Translations under genes and position numbers: made by a program | In this document: positions 44,501 to 53,978 of the stretch, in pieces | Position numbering within the stretch: the first letter of the stretch is position 1 | Layout: every line of letters starts with the position of its first letter | The notes under the pieces: generated by a model | What the model saw: only the letters and a program-made list of their open reading frames with translations | What the model was told of the DNA's origin: nothing | Database searches by the model: none | Assembly: GCA_027575765.1 (NCBI GenBank) | Contig: JANBPT010000024.1 | Coordinates: 46,999-110,998 of the forward strand | Direction of reading: 5' to 3' | Length of the DNA stretch: 64,000 bases | DNA from: Tieghemiomyces parasiticus | Taxonomy: Eukaryota; Kickxellomycota; Dimargaritomycetes; Dimargaritales; Dimargaritaceae

Positions 44501-47500
44501 TGCCCTGACGGACGAAGGTCACGAACTGGGAGCGCAGGCGGGCTGGGCCGCCTGGCAGCGCTACGCCCGCGACCTGGCCGCCGGACCCTGGAACATCCAG
44601 CTGCCCTGCGACCCGACCGACTACGACGGCCGCTGGCCCTTCCCGGTCGCCCTCACCCCACCTGCCCCCCACTGGCGTGTGGGTAACCTGGAAAACCCGA
44701 GTCGCATGCACCGCCGGTTGGACCCCAACCTGGCATTCGACCCACACGTGACCGCCGTCGCTCGGCGCGACCGGCACGGACCCAAATCCCCCGTCCCGCT
44801 AACCCCAACCTCGTCACGGCGCCGTCTCACCGACCCCTGCGCCGGGTCCGGAGGGCAGTGGGCAGCCCTGCATCGCTCCCCAGCTCTTTCATTACCTGGC
44901 GCACCAGATACGTCCTTCCCCTGGCCGCACCCATCCGCTGCGGCCGAGCTGGTAAATGACTCCATCGTGTGGGGTGGTATCGCCGCCACCACGGACAGCA
45001 TCCACGCCCGGGATCCGCACGTGTTCACCGTAGCCTGCGAACTAGTGATGCATCTACACAGCGCTCCGGGTCACCTGCGCCTCTCAGCCGCCCACCTCGA
45101 GTTCATCCCGGACCGCAACACTGTCGGTGACCCCACCGCCAGTATCCCCTTAGCATTGGCTTCGGACCTGGGCCGGGTGCGCTCGTGGCCCGTAGCTGAT
45201 CTAGTACGTATACACTTTCGTCGCTACCGCCTCCGTCGTTCGGCCGCTGAACTCTTCTTCCGAACCCGTCAGACGGTTCTGGTCCACTTCCCGCACCCAA
45301 AGGACCGCACCCGATTTTGCGCTAAAGTCACCACGCTGCACCCGCATTGCGTTGTGTACACCGACCTAAGGGCGACGCGGGCCGCCCGCGACCTGGCTGA
45401 CCTGACGAGCCAATGGCAACACCGCCAGCTCTCCAACTTTGACTATCTGGCTGCACTCAATACCTTCGCCGGCCGTTCGCGGCACGACCTCACCCAGTAC
45501 CCGGTGTTCCCTTGGGTGCTGCGGGACTACACGTCGAACCGCTTGGACTTTGACCGGCCCCGCCGGACCTTTCGCGACCTCCGCCGCCCCGTGGGGGCCC
45601 TCAACCCAGCTCGCCTGCGGGACTACCTCGAACGCTACCGCGGGTTCGAGGACCCCACCGGCCGGACCCCGAAGTTCCATTACGGGACGCACTACTCCAG
45701 CGCCGCCGCCGTGGCCCACTTTCTGATCCGCCGGGAGCCCTTCACGTCGGTCCACATTGCCCTGCAGGGCGGCAAGTTCGACCATGCTGACCGGCAGTTC
45801 CACTCGGTTGCCGACGCCTGGCAGTCATGCACCCACGGCAGCGGCGACGTGAAGGAACTGATCCCGGAGTTCTACTACCTGCCAGACTTCCTCACCAATG
45901 AGGACGGATGGGATCTCGGGTGCAAACAGAACGGCACCGCCCTGGGTGATGTCGTGCTCCCGCCCTGGGCGGCCTCGCCGGCCGATTTCATTCGTCGCCA
46001 CCGCGACGCCCTAGAATCCGAGTACGTGTCTAACCACCTGCACCACTGGGTCGATCTGATATTTGGGTACCAACAGACGGGACCCGCCGCCGTGGCCGCC
46101 CACAATGTGTTTTACTACTTGACCTACGAGGACGCCGTCGACCTGGACACCATTACGAACCCTGTGGAACGGTCCAGTGTCGAGAGCCAGATCCACTATT
46201 TTGGGCAAACCCCGTCCCAACTGTTCACCATCCCGCATGTCCGGCGCCACCGGTTACCCACTCCTTGGACGGACCGCCAACTGATCACAAAGGTCGCCGT
46301 GGGAATTATGCAGCCGCCCCGGGACCACGTCGCCAGGATTGCCGGTGAGAAAAACGAGGAAGACCCCGGCCACGCCTTGGCGATTGAGGTCAGCGATGCC
46401 GAGTCCGACTCTACGGACGGCCCGGCGGTCCCGCCGCAGATCAGTGGCGACGGTCACAGCGGGACGGACGGGCTTGAGCTGGCCCCAACTTTGAACTACG
46501 CCGAATTGCTCCAGCTTCCGCACGCCCAGCGACCCTCTCCGCTGGCGGCCCTCTTCACCCCGGACGGTCCTGTGAAACGGCTTGCCCTGCGCACCTCGTG
46601 TTTGGGCACTTGTGCATTGCTGCCGGACCTTGATCCAACCATACACGGCGACGGCTGGCAGCAACGGATTTACGTGGTGGACGGCCGAGGGGCCGCTAAG
46701 GTGCACCGCCTGGCCTTCAGTGCTGAGGGCGCCGGCTTCCGTCTGGATCTGGACGCTTCGGTCCGGCTCGTCCCCGATGTGGCCCACTCCCCCGCAGTGC
46801 CCAACCTGCCGGCGAGCCTCCGCCTCCACCCGTTACCAATACGCTGGGAACGCCATGGGCGCGTCGATGGGTTTGCTACCCCCACTGACCTGCGCTCGCG
46901 CGTTGACCTCGTACCTGGCCGCCCGACCCCGCTGCTTCTCGACGGGCTCGCTATTGACCACGCCCTGTCCCTGCGGGACCCAACCGCCCCGGCCGCTGCT
47001 GCCGAAGCCGGCCGCGTTGCAGCTACCTTGGATGCAGCCTTGATGGGTGAGAGTGAGGAAGGTACGGCCATCTCAGCCGCCTGGCCCACTTCAGGTGAAC
47101 CTGACGTGCCACTACAATCTGTGCGCACACATGCCCTTATCACCTCCGCTTCTGACCACCCCACCTGCGTTCAGAGTGCCGCCAATGGAGCTTGGCTTGT
47201 CACAGGTACATTGCGCGGGCTGGTGCACGTGTACCGCTGGACCCACACCGTCGACTCGAGGTCAGCCCTGGCCATGCCCCCCGGCCCACCCGAGAGCCGG
47301 ACTGGTCTATTCCACGTAACTTACCGGCCGTCGGAATGGACCCCCAGCCCCTTGGCCCCAACCGCTGCAGGAGTGGCTACGGCGGGCGGCCTGGTAGACT
47401 TGAGGACCCTCGCATCATACCCGGCCTACCTTGCCCGCATCGCCGAGGCCGAGGCCCAGCTTGCCGCTACCATTACGGCGACTCCCCATGCCCCGCTAGG

Positions 47501-48215
47501 CCAGGCCACCTACATCTACCATATGGCCCATCACGACGGGCCAATCACCGCCCTGGCCGTTTCGGCCGAGTATGATTTGATAGCCTCCGGCAGCGGCCAC
47601 GACGGGACGGTCATCCTGACCTCGCTCCTCACAGGTACCCGCCTGCACACCCTAGATCTCGGTGCCGCTTGGCTTGCCCGACCGGAGCGGCGTAAACGGT
47701 GGACTCCAACCCTACTTCGCATTACCTCCCGAGGCGACGTGGTCGTCTACGCTCGCGCTGAACTTGATCCGACTGCGACGGACGGCACTGGGCCGCTCGA
47801 CGCTGCCCTTCTTCTTTATGACGTGAATGGCCACCTCCTTGCCCGCCGCGGGTTCACTGCCGCGCCCTGCCGCGCCGGACCTCGGCTTACCCACGCAGCG
47901 GCCTGTTTAGCCGTGCAGGACTTTCGCCGGCTCTCACATGACTATGCCACCTGTCCGACCGACGCGGCACTGTATGTCGTACCCAACCTCGTCGATCTTG
48001 TTGTCACCCGTCACGGAGAATTTCTCATCACCGTAGACACCCTTCACAAGTGCGCAGTCTATGACCTGACGACGCCCCACACCCTACCGCTCGTCCGCAT
48101 CTACGACCTGTCCTTCGCACCTACGGCCGTGGCCCTCTCTCTTACCGAACAGCAAATCCTTGTGGCTGGCGCCGAAGGTCAGCTACTCGTTCTCGCCGTG
48201 GATGATACCTCGTAA
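38502..48215 (+). CDS. Giant PH-BEACH-WD40 protein, neurobeachin/LYST/Lvs family (3237 aa)
   Basis: One uninterrupted frame of 9.7 kb. The ATG at 38502 sits in a strong context (gccATGG); a second candidate is the in-frame ATG at 38649 (MSVPSDTSG). The first 390 residues form an armadillo-like helical region. A concanavalin-like lectin fold covers about 395-640 (GYTVSLWFYLP, GRWHHLVLAHG, FAVFLNGRRWHHDY). A long helical scaffold follows, with acidic low-complexity inserts around 1430-1470 and 1680-1710. The PH-like domain is at about 2170-2280 (VFTVACELVMHLHSAPGHLR). The BEACH domain is at about 2340-2585: NRLDFDRPRRTFRDLRRPVG, FHYGTHYSSAAAVAHFLIRR, EFYYLPDFLTNEDGWDLG and HHWVDLIFGYQQTGPAA. 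WD repeats reach the C-terminus (ITALAVSAEYDLIASGSGHD). Family members control lysosome size, vesicle fusion and autophagy; yeast Bph1 is the nearest functional relative in fungi. The specific cargo is unknown. Confidence 0.95.
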   Translation: MVTPTRLRPNLSTTSPGLVNGAGHGRRPLPSPLKASMGSSPPLPPPVFAMSVPSDTSGNTGPAETFPRALAAVTGLLPTEPMSHVRTEDFVPAAQRLAAFVGNLTPAVAGSPTTLESLILAVERTLHTMPPSQGLTRAALAPGLDLVASLLQLLAECLARSPAQRTFYTWLGGQGRIVRSFIPRIILVGYLVVWDALWGLLIGQLSWREAGTTPRILDEVDPGLLLSLVLQRLQAPSVADSDFGSSLEPHALLSATAVRDQLVVRCNQLLMASEVNLWQISQSNVVTTLLDHIELFCRWDPVTDASGIKYRRDHLASLLTCVLRYSTSVAQLRALFRALGRCSVLPADTPAELLEDVGDDDDPPLLDSRVNYALLQHVLDDTWRGLVDPAAPGPAHPTADSYFAFPEPSAGLTVTDAHTLLRGAPGYTVSLWFYLPTTNGPVSVTPMTLLSFTTRAYTDVETRWLPSRPDIQSTVLTVEYDPLTAGLTVYYRGTDDTTSDGPGLLNGPAVESGRWHHLVLAHGPDTPVAIKPRRSLGWGFGGFLSGRGEPNPSSSAGDSDGVPAPRRFADNFAVFLNGRRWHHDYRPYPTDTALYRTCTFGATVREPDAGPVPSKYTRGFVGRLSAVYILAGAHQARTVHALRLLGHRHGTQFRPEQLPEALVGRDRSATATLEPLSPPQEDDFPTDEATQPGLDALRDLFVQADQRPHLLLLIHPGTDARAGELPNLAIRPTQTPLSLDLVSSEPNAWNPSSQVATTVGSGPVSSTAMSAAVTLNPMIRLTRPRRNTGSLHIPVTAPRSRSQSDAGVGAVSAPQPRVTTHRVVLIRPIGWRDSLPLAGGPGLWLPLLARLAARLPDLESRLPVSDLPTPCPSDALSSLAASLAHVALPASGRAVAELVWPLRPPGETGLPTAVEPASSGPSFLDLTALLLERAVPAERFLTPAAFHHLFAAAGQIEDTTAPVVPRGPTHRTTKSGSKSQSSFGAIPAAEVHLRTLADLAHWPAPRTLAERAVGLLYRRLVFNLDIWRRASFVTQLGCLETLKTVVLARPATFRRYGLGLSFVLRALAGPYGYRDSAAEPSELHDLRTVLLDAAAGLVLHSDDPVIDVRVLLAHTLAHAPRDPRHVTDLLRRLLHGLLDTTRDALRHDRERPRELILQLRDSNYFAVLCRLIEADEDGLTSVCLDWFTTLAVWSTGPGDSTFVSPVRRRGSPSPFATNSPVPHRSSPVPESLLVGPTPSATASSSSSSSFFSTLTRSWQADTHPSPRRASPMAHRAEPILAKHASPAISTTLHAAVLPVAWLTDAHRDTLLAVLGTRPTLGPLSGRALLRLARRVSIYDVPSSTASSASSLMNHVARETGSFRLTDMLPVVTLLEALGRPGVDEPLRCEGLYQLMLAFGCVGADGDDQKEGCDAQSHASRGSNDDPLNGSSTDGDADHYHCAGMEGAADDDDDADEDEDARGAGPIPRTLAVNGRPSITRRTSQDPHSDEVDDYCRLLETAGPWQPALLRLAADVVEPRPPQSALLAFALLEHILHRLLRVSPTGDAGVAAVVVHAWATLPAAACAVPFVRRLLVRLIQRLEHDLFVLGPQSYAVTPQLWRSLPGVVQLTADFAFHHSDYREYLAEHWPRLHQRAAALAAEPPNSHRHAPHRSAASLWSLVGSKSDRSPDAFGLESEGVDFGSFDSEGRRFDEDGDEDADFDGLDDPTLGLPGHPLVFRTPRNPWDDDPRFAHRLARFLVRLGELRPSASGLCRPALRLLVHGVQGAPGAYVGRVTRLLRRLLDRHPAGPNTANPGVPPPATATRPFARRPFGSVRRSLNPIQEQTDADGLPHDLANLGFDTVTVCSQSTCGVAEGLAATVGYLHEAYQFMQDPELSGLPNDGPQVRHLLVLYAHMVHRYSALLLGPSARLALPPISDPAAFTRFVRTPAWSAVYNALCVPRMKAVEQEEAAYFPRKVRGFARSVRDSLAAVCRREDDLARRRRSAREEVEAVIRPLSHVALTDEGHELGAQAGWAAWQRYARDLAAGPWNIQLPCDPTDYDGRWPFPVALTPPAPHWRVGNLENPSRMHRRLDPNLAFDPHVTAVARRDRHGPKSPVPLTPTSSRRRLTDPCAGSGGQWAALHRSPALSLPGAPDTSFPWPHPSAAAELVNDSIVWGGIAATTDSIHARDPHVFTVACELVMHLHSAPGHLRLSAAHLEFIPDRNTVGDPTASIPLALASDLGRVRSWPVADLVRIHFRRYRLRRSAAELFFRTRQTVLVHFPHPKDRTRFCAKVTTLHPHCVVYTDLRATRAARDLADLTSQWQHRQLSNFDYLAALNTFAGRSRHDLTQYPVFPWVLRDYTSNRLDFDRPRRTFRDLRRPVGALNPARLRDYLERYRGFEDPTGRTPKFHYGTHYSSAAAVAHFLIRREPFTSVHIALQGGKFDHADRQFHSVADAWQSCTHGSGDVKELIPEFYYLPDFLTNEDGWDLGCKQNGTALGDVVLPPWAASPADFIRRHRDALESEYVSNHLHHWVDLIFGYQQTGPAAVAAHNVFYYLTYEDAVDLDTITNPVERSSVESQIHYFGQTPSQLFTIPHVRRHRLPTPWTDRQLITKVAVGIMQPPRDHVARIAGEKNEEDPGHALAIEVSDAESDSTDGPAVPPQISGDGHSGTDGLELAPTLNYAELLQLPHAQRPSPLAALFTPDGPVKRLALRTSCLGTCALLPDLDPTIHGDGWQQRIYVVDGRGAAKVHRLAFSAEGAGFRLDLDASVRLVPDVAHSPAVPNLPASLRLHPLPIRWERHGRVDGFATPTDLRSRVDLVPGRPTPLLLDGLAIDHALSLRDPTAPAAAAEAGRVAATLDAALMGESEEGTAISAAWPTSGEPDVPLQSVRTHALITSASDHPTCVQSAANGAWLVTGTLRGLVHVYRWTHTVDSRSALAMPPGPPESRTGLFHVTYRPSEWTPSPLAPTAAGVATAGGLVDLRTLASYPAYLARIAEAEAQLAATITATPHAPLGQATYIYHMAHHDGPITALAVSAEYDLIASGSGHDGTVILTSLLTGTRLHTLDLGAAWLARPERRKRWTPTLLRITSRGDVVVYARAELDPTATDGTGPLDAALLLYDVNGHLLARRGFTAAPCRAGPRLTHAAACLAVQDFRRLSHDYATCPTDAALYVVPNLVDLVVTRHGEFLITVDTLHKCAVYDLTTPHTLPLVRIYDLSFAPTAVALSLTEQQILVAGAEGQLLVLAVDDTS

Positions 48216-49632
48216 GGCCTCGAGAAGTATAATTTTATGATTTCCCCTTTTCGTAACTTATTCGATGTACAACACCTTTACTTTGTTACATTGCCCTGGT
48301 GCCATTCGGATTATCTGTTCAATCGAAGGACACCAGTGATTTGCATAAAGAACTGGCTACTCGCACGGTTTTAATTGTGTACCACGAGGGTAATAAAGCG
48401 GTTCTCGCAACTATTGCATTATGCAGCGGTGTTCACATAGCAGCAGACTTATTTTTGCGCCTGCTGAGATAGGAATTGTGCGTTACCCACTCGCCCACTG
48501 TGCGTCTTGGGTGAAGCGTTGTTTTCATGGGCCGTGGCCGGCTGGTATGCGTCGTCGCATTTTATACTAGAACGAGTGAATCCTGCGTGGCACCTGTTGC
48601 TGTTGATTTCTCTGACGCCAAGTCCTCGAGCTGTACCGACAGTGCTAGGTGGACGCTACTTGCCATACCAGCCTAGGTCAATGCCATTGATGGCTGGGCT
48701 GAAACCTGATTGGGGATATTTTCACCACCAGTGCTAATTAGTGTGGTTGGAATAATCGCCAACCTATGATTGTAGCCTTAACAGCGACCTCTCGCCTGGA
48801 TTCAGAACGATCACGATAAGCTGAATCCAGTGAAGTTGTCTGCACCGTTTGATGCATTATCCTACGATGAGTCTCTCTTAAAATAGCATGCTTCAGTGTC
48901 CTCTCGTCGCCTTCATCCTGTGTTTTTCCCTACTGTTTTTTCCAAGATATATTCATCACTGCTGCCACTTCACATCCACGGTTGGAAGTCAAGGCCAGAA
49001 TGGATATATAGTATCTGTCCACTGGCCACCTCAATAAACGACGGACTGCCCTATAACCCTTTACTTTTATATCGTATTCTCAGCCCCCGTGTATTTACTA
49101 CACCACCATCCTCTTGAGCCTCCGGGCTTATGGTAAGATTCCATAGTGACTGGTATGCAAGAACTTTTTGGTGCTGTTATCGCAGAGGTAAATTGCAATA
49201 AAAGCAAGATACTTGAGTCACTCTCCATTTAGGGTAATGGAGGGGAGGCACCCTGGAGGTGAGTTGGCTGGGCAGAGAAGCTTCATCTAAGAAATGGATA
49301 AAATAACCCGCAGCCTGCTGTGAGACCACGTACTGACAGGCTCGACCTTTTAAAATTCTGCTAAACTTTTTCACTATGCCATATACTCATCGATACAAAT
49401 GCACACGCAAACGGCTCGGCTCGTTAAACGCAAAATATGCCTCCATTGAAATGCCAATTCACGAGTCACACGCTGCAAATACTATACACTGGTAACCTAA
49501 TATCCATCATCGCATGGCGCAAACTCATTTGCCAATAATAATGTTACCATGGAACATCAGACTTAACTAGTATTCATCAAACGTACATGTGCGTATTGCC
49601 AGAGATAAACACTCGTGTCATTAAATTCGTAA
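48216..49632. other. Convergent intergenic region, AT-richer
   Basis: Spacer between the 3' ends of the BEACH gene and the Asa1-like gene. It contains AATAAA-type motifs (for example near 48,392 on the plus strand) and no supportable gene. Short frames such as 48896..49117 show no motif. Confidence 0.45.
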
Positions 49633-51470
49633 TTAGGATACGAGCCACAATGTAATGGTACGATCCTTGGATCCGGCGGCAACACAGCGGCTCAGGTCGG
49701 GCCCGAAAGCGTCGAACTCGATTTCCACCTCGTTTACTGGATCGGATGGGTTCGACTTTGAAAGGCTCGGCACCGCTAGAGCGTGGACGAGTTGCCGGTG
49801 ACCCACGAGCACGGCTTGAAGCGAGAGGTCGTCGACATTGAAGAGGCGGACTTGGGCGTCCCATCCGGCGGTGACCACGAAGCGTCCAGCCTCCAACGGG
49901 GCCACAGCAGCTATTCCCGGACTGGGCAGGGGAGTACTGTAGGTGACTCGTTCGCCAAGGGCTGTACCAAAGGAATTGGTACGGAGATCGATAACCGCTA
50001 GACGGTTGTCCGCTGACCCAATGTAGGCAGCCTGACATAGCGCGTCAGTCGCCATGCAAATAACTGCAAGAAAGGGGCAGAAAAACGTAGAGATGGATTG
50101 TATATCATTCACCAAGTGTCTCGGGGAGGTTAATACGCGCCAGATAATACGGTTGAACGGCGCGCCCAGCAGGGCCGGGCTCTGATGCAGTAAGCTTTAG
50201 TTCCGGTGCTGCAAAGCTGGAAAGAATGCACTTACTGGGTTCTTTAAATGCCGGAATAGACCATACGCGGGTGGTGGTGGCTCCATCTGATTGCCACAAG
50301 ACAATGTAACCGCCTTCATGGCCGGTCAGAAGTTGGACGGGCGAACCCTCTAAATGAAATTGACCGCCAGATGACTGCGGAAGCGTGACGAACTGGATAC
50401 TCATACACAGGCCTAAACGAGGCACGGCGTTGAATCGGAGTGGAAGGCAGTACAGATTAGACAATATTTCGGGTGCGGTGTCGTCGCTACCCTCTTACCG
50501 CATAAGTATATTAAGCTTACCCAAGTCGGCGTCGGTAGTCAAGTCAAAACTCGACGCGGGATACCCGCCGGATTTGAATGTCCGCACGTTGATCTGGCCG
50601 ATGAAGATTTGCAAGTTCATTGTATTGGCGGTTGTAAAGCGGAGTGGGCGGAGCGCTGGGCGTCAGTTCAGTTAGGCTTAACCGCCCACCGGGCTCGATT
50701 TACACCATAGAAGGCGTAGGTAAGAACTTTAGAAACTAACCTTATGTGTCGAGCTGTCGGCCAGGGCGGCAATCTGGTAGCCGGAACAATCTGATTAAGG
50801 AGGCATATCATGACGCTTTGTTAGTACGCCTTGTGCAAGCCCAAGGCAACGCATTTGCTCCTTCCCGCCACTTGACATCAAATAGCCTGCCTACCTGGCA
50901 TGGTTCGCACCGCGATCTGGCAGAAATTAAGACCATCCGCAGGGTAACTGGCCCGCTGGGTGAGCATGGCGACGCAAGGTGCATAGGGTGATGGCCGGTC
51001 CGTGGCCAGGGTCCACAACTTATAGCAGTGGTCGCGGCCCTGGCTGATGACTGTCCGGTCGCCAGCTAAGGCATGTAGACTAAGAACGGGCGCCTGATGG
51101 CAGGCCCGTTTGAGAACAGGGCGTTTTACGAGGAGGTCCCAGACTACAATGTGCCCGTCTTCGTCACTACGTGGGCGAATACAAGTAGAGAGGTTGGGCG
51201 GCGGCGTAGGTAGGTGTTTTGATCAGTAACTTAGTATCATAGTAAGCATGGGTTTGGTAACCTCGCTCCTGCTCACTTATTACCGCCCTCCTCCCAAAAA
51301 AAATAATAGTGAACAACCACCATTAAAAGGTAATGGTCCAGTCGAACTCTTCGCCTGTTCACTTACCCGGACAAGAGACACCGACTGTCCGGAGTGAACG
51401 CCAAACTACGTACCTCGGCAGGCTGCCCGCGGAAGGTGTAGTACGGCGTTGTATGGATAGCCGAGCTCAT
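49633..51470 (-). CDS. Asa1/GNB1L-like WD-repeat protein, TTT/ASTRA cofactor (368 aa, 6 exons)
   Basis: Exons: 51470..51367, 51166..50895, 50790..50741, 50593..50521, 50412..50236 and 50063..49633; 1107 nt, all phases consistent. It starts MSSAIHTTPYYTFRGQPAEV and continues RSLAFTPDSRCLLSG into exon 2 (DEDGHIVVWDLLVKRPVL). Then come ISQGRDHCYKLWTL and GLNFCQIAV, the small exon DCSGYQIAALADSSTHK, then TDADLGLCMSI and LTGHEGGYIVLWQSD. The last exon has IGSADNRLAVIDLRT, VVTAGWDAQVRLFNVDDLSL and the end AAGSKDRTITLWLVS. The order and the NFC and ending motifs match GNB1L and fungal Asa1, a single seven-blade propeller that works with Tel2-Tti1-Tti2 in maturing TOR, ATM and related kinases. Length is normal. 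The gene is divergent from the PPR-like gene. Confidence 0.85.
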
Positions 51471-51718
51471 GAGGGGGTGTGAGGGGAGTATAGCCGGGAA
51501 GGGTTAAAGGGGGACTGAACGCTCCTTGCGTGGACGGCCGAATGCGAACCGGAGAACAAACTACAAGACGAAAAGCCTGGTAAACAAAAAAAACCAATAA
51601 ATGTCGCACAGCATTCCTCTTGTATATCACTATCACTATTGATTCAGAACTCTGTCCGAGTCAAACCATTCCCATCGAACTCCTGATTCGCTACTCACCC
51701 CTCGCCCTCATATGTGCC
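51471..51718. promoter_or_regulatory. Bidirectional promoter region between the Asa1-like and PPR-like genes
   Basis: Only 248 bp separate the two divergent start codons. It includes an A-rich patch (about 51,580-51,600) in the middle, which suits a shared nucleosome-depleted promoter. No specific operator is recognised. Confidence 0.5.
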
Positions 51719-53800
51719 ATGCTGCGCTACTTGAGCCAGTCCCCAATACGGGCTGTTCGCCGCTTGCCCTCACGGACTCCAAACATTGGGCCCCTCCGAA
51801 TGACGCCCGTTACCCGACCCTTAACCGTCAACCGTCAGTTTCGCTGGTCTTCCTATCAACCTGTACAAGTGGTAGCTGCGCCAATACGGTACTATTCTGA
51901 TACCGGTACTTCGGCTTTGGCTAACGACCCCGAGACGCGCTACGCCCGCTTCCATACCCTGGCCAGCACGGGAAAGGGGTCACCGGAACTGTGGGAGCTC
52001 TACGTCGAGCTTCGCCCGGCGGCCACCGGCACGCTTGGCCTACCGTTCGCAACGCTTCGCAATTTGTTGCCCTTCGCCATCCCCAACGACCACCAGTTGG
52101 CTACCATGTCTAGCTTCGCCAATCAGGCCACGGTAGGGGTGGACAATAACCGTGGTGACGGTGACGCAGGGAAGCTAGATTCTCAGGCCGAGCTCGTGGC
52201 GGCCCTAGAGTGCCTAGCCACCGATCTCGCCGACGCTGCTAGTGCGGACACCAGTAGCCCCACTGAGGTGAACACCCAGTACGGCCTAGTTCTTGAACGA
52301 ATCCTAGGGAGTCTACTTCCCATTGGCCGCTTTGAAGCCGGTCTCAAATTCTTGGAACGCGCGGTGGCGGACAAACGTCCAATCACACCCACAGCTGTAC
52401 ACTATACCATGTTTTCTCTTGTCATGGCCGGTGAGGTGGACGCCGCCCTGGCTATCCTGGCTGAGCTGCGGCCGACCATCCCCCACTTGCGCGCCGACAC
52501 CTACGAGATCCTTCAGCACGGACTGATCTACACCCTACCCGAAGAACACACGGAAACCAATAAGGAGCTGGACGCCAGACCCGACCGCGCCCACCAGCTG
52601 GTCACACTCCTCGAGGCCCGGGACCGGGACGGGTTCCCTACGAGCCAGGCTGAGTTCGACACCGTTTTGTCCAACCTGATTAATCGTCAGCCCGTCGGGG
52701 AGTCCGAAATGCAGTTTTGCGATATTACGCCGATGACCGATAGTCATGCCGCCACTGCGCTGCCCAGTGAGACCAAAGGCACCACAACGACGACGACAGA
52801 AAATCGACGGTCAAAGTCACAGCTATCTACAACATCGGAAGGTGAAAGCAACGAGAAAACCCCGGACCCGGCCGGGGATTACTATACAGCGATCGCATTC
52901 TACCAACGTGTACGCCACCGGCCGGCTTGGCGACCGGGTGCCACCGCGCACGCGCTCCTGGCACGGGCCTTCGCCGCGAACGAAAATCTCAAGGAAGCCT
53001 GGCCGCACTTCCAGGCCTATATTAAATCTGCCGGCCGGTCCGGGGTCAATCCCACGGTGGTCCGGGCGGTCATCGACGTAACGGTGACCATGGAGGGTCA
53101 AACACAGCTTAACGAGCTTTTCCAGCAGCTCTGCACGGGCCAGATCCGTCTCCACCCGTCCGATCCGGATCTGTTTACCGCTCTGTTCCGAGCGTTCGCC
53201 CAGGGCTCCCAGACCGGACTGCAATTCAAACGGCTCTGGACGGCCGTGGCCACTCAAACCACCTCAACGGGGTCCGTACCGACTCGACCCCCGCTCGGTC
53301 GGTTGACGGTCCCACCGCTGCGCAACGAACACGTGTACGAGATGATGATGTTCTGCGGCCGCACGGGTGACCGGATGTTTCTGGACCAGGCCCTCGTCCA
53401 GGCCGACCACGGCGGGGTTCCACTCTGTCAGGCGCTCAGCAACCAACTGATACAGACGCTGTGTCAGCTCAAACAGGTTGAAAGTGCCCTCAACCTTGTC
53501 CAGGTACAGATGCCCGCTCGCGGATTCGCTCACCATGTCATGTCCCTACGCGCCCTCCACGGTTTACTTTCCTCGGAGAATCTTCCCCGGACCCAAGAAC
53601 GCTTCCTGGCCTGGGTGGCCGAGCATTACCCTGAGTGGGTCGGTTGGATGGATGAGGACACGTTTCTAGCTACTCCCGAGGAGACTAGGATATTGAAGGA
53701 GATGGCCCGCCGTGCCGAGCAAGTCCTAGGTCATATGGGCAATAAGGAGTTCGGGTCGCATATTCCCCGGCCGCCAAAATCCTTGGACCAACCATCCTAG
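51719..53800 (+). CDS. PPR-like mitochondrial protein (693 aa)
   Basis: Single exon. The frame is open 33 codons further upstream, but I prefer the ATG at 51719. It opens onto a basic, Arg-rich, acid-free stretch (MLRYLSQSPIRAVRRLPSRT), typical of a mitochondrial presequence that runs to about residue 60. The body is helical, with repeats of pentatricopeptide type: PTAVHYTMFSLVMAGEVDAA followed by LAILAELRP, and PGATAHALLARAFAANENLK followed by EAWPHFQAYIK. A charged Thr/Ser-rich insert at about 335-380 separates two helical halves. PPR proteins bind organellar RNA and act in its processing, stability or translation; the target is unknown. No DYW or SMR domain is visible. Specific orthology to a named fungal PPR gene cannot be given. 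Confidence 0.7.
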   Translation: MLRYLSQSPIRAVRRLPSRTPNIGPLRMTPVTRPLTVNRQFRWSSYQPVQVVAAPIRYYSDTGTSALANDPETRYARFHTLASTGKGSPELWELYVELRPAATGTLGLPFATLRNLLPFAIPNDHQLATMSSFANQATVGVDNNRGDGDAGKLDSQAELVAALECLATDLADAASADTSSPTEVNTQYGLVLERILGSLLPIGRFEAGLKFLERAVADKRPITPTAVHYTMFSLVMAGEVDAALAILAELRPTIPHLRADTYEILQHGLIYTLPEEHTETNKELDARPDRAHQLVTLLEARDRDGFPTSQAEFDTVLSNLINRQPVGESEMQFCDITPMTDSHAATALPSETKGTTTTTTENRRSKSQLSTTSEGESNEKTPDPAGDYYTAIAFYQRVRHRPAWRPGATAHALLARAFAANENLKEAWPHFQAYIKSAGRSGVNPTVVRAVIDVTVTMEGQTQLNELFQQLCTGQIRLHPSDPDLFTALFRAFAQGSQTGLQFKRLWTAVATQTTSTGSVPTRPPLGRLTVPPLRNEHVYEMMMFCGRTGDRMFLDQALVQADHGGVPLCQALSNQLIQTLCQLKQVESALNLVQVQMPARGFAHHVMSLRALHGLLSSENLPRTQERFLAWVAEHYPEWVGWMDEDTFLATPEETRILKEMARRAEQVLGHMGNKEFGSHIPRPPKSLDQPS

Positions 53801-53978
53801 ATGGCATGGAAAAAAGGGAAACGGACAATTGGTAAGGCAAATACTATTAATTTGGGGGATGTAAGGGTACTTGTAAAACTCGGTCCAGTTTATACAATTT
53901 AATATACTATGGTACATCGCAAAGCAAAACGATATAACTAAATGAACAATGCTACTAGCGCGAGTTACCTGCCCTAAC

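Noticed and set aside
38495..47894. Many frames of 60 to 190 codons on both strands within the BEACH gene
   Set aside because: All lie inside a single 3237-codon frame with clear domains; GC-rich coding DNA gives frequent open shadows.
50105..50235. Continuation of the Asa1-like frame past KEP into a Pro/Gly-rich stretch
   Set aside because: A GTAAGT donor at 50235 joins in phase to 50063; the continuation is intron sequence.
51367..51413. A 29-base intron after GCCGAG (GTACGT) in the first exon of the Asa1-like gene
   Set aside because: Reading through gives VRSLAFTPDSRCLLSG, which fits the first WD blade and joins in phase to exon 2; the short intron would break it.
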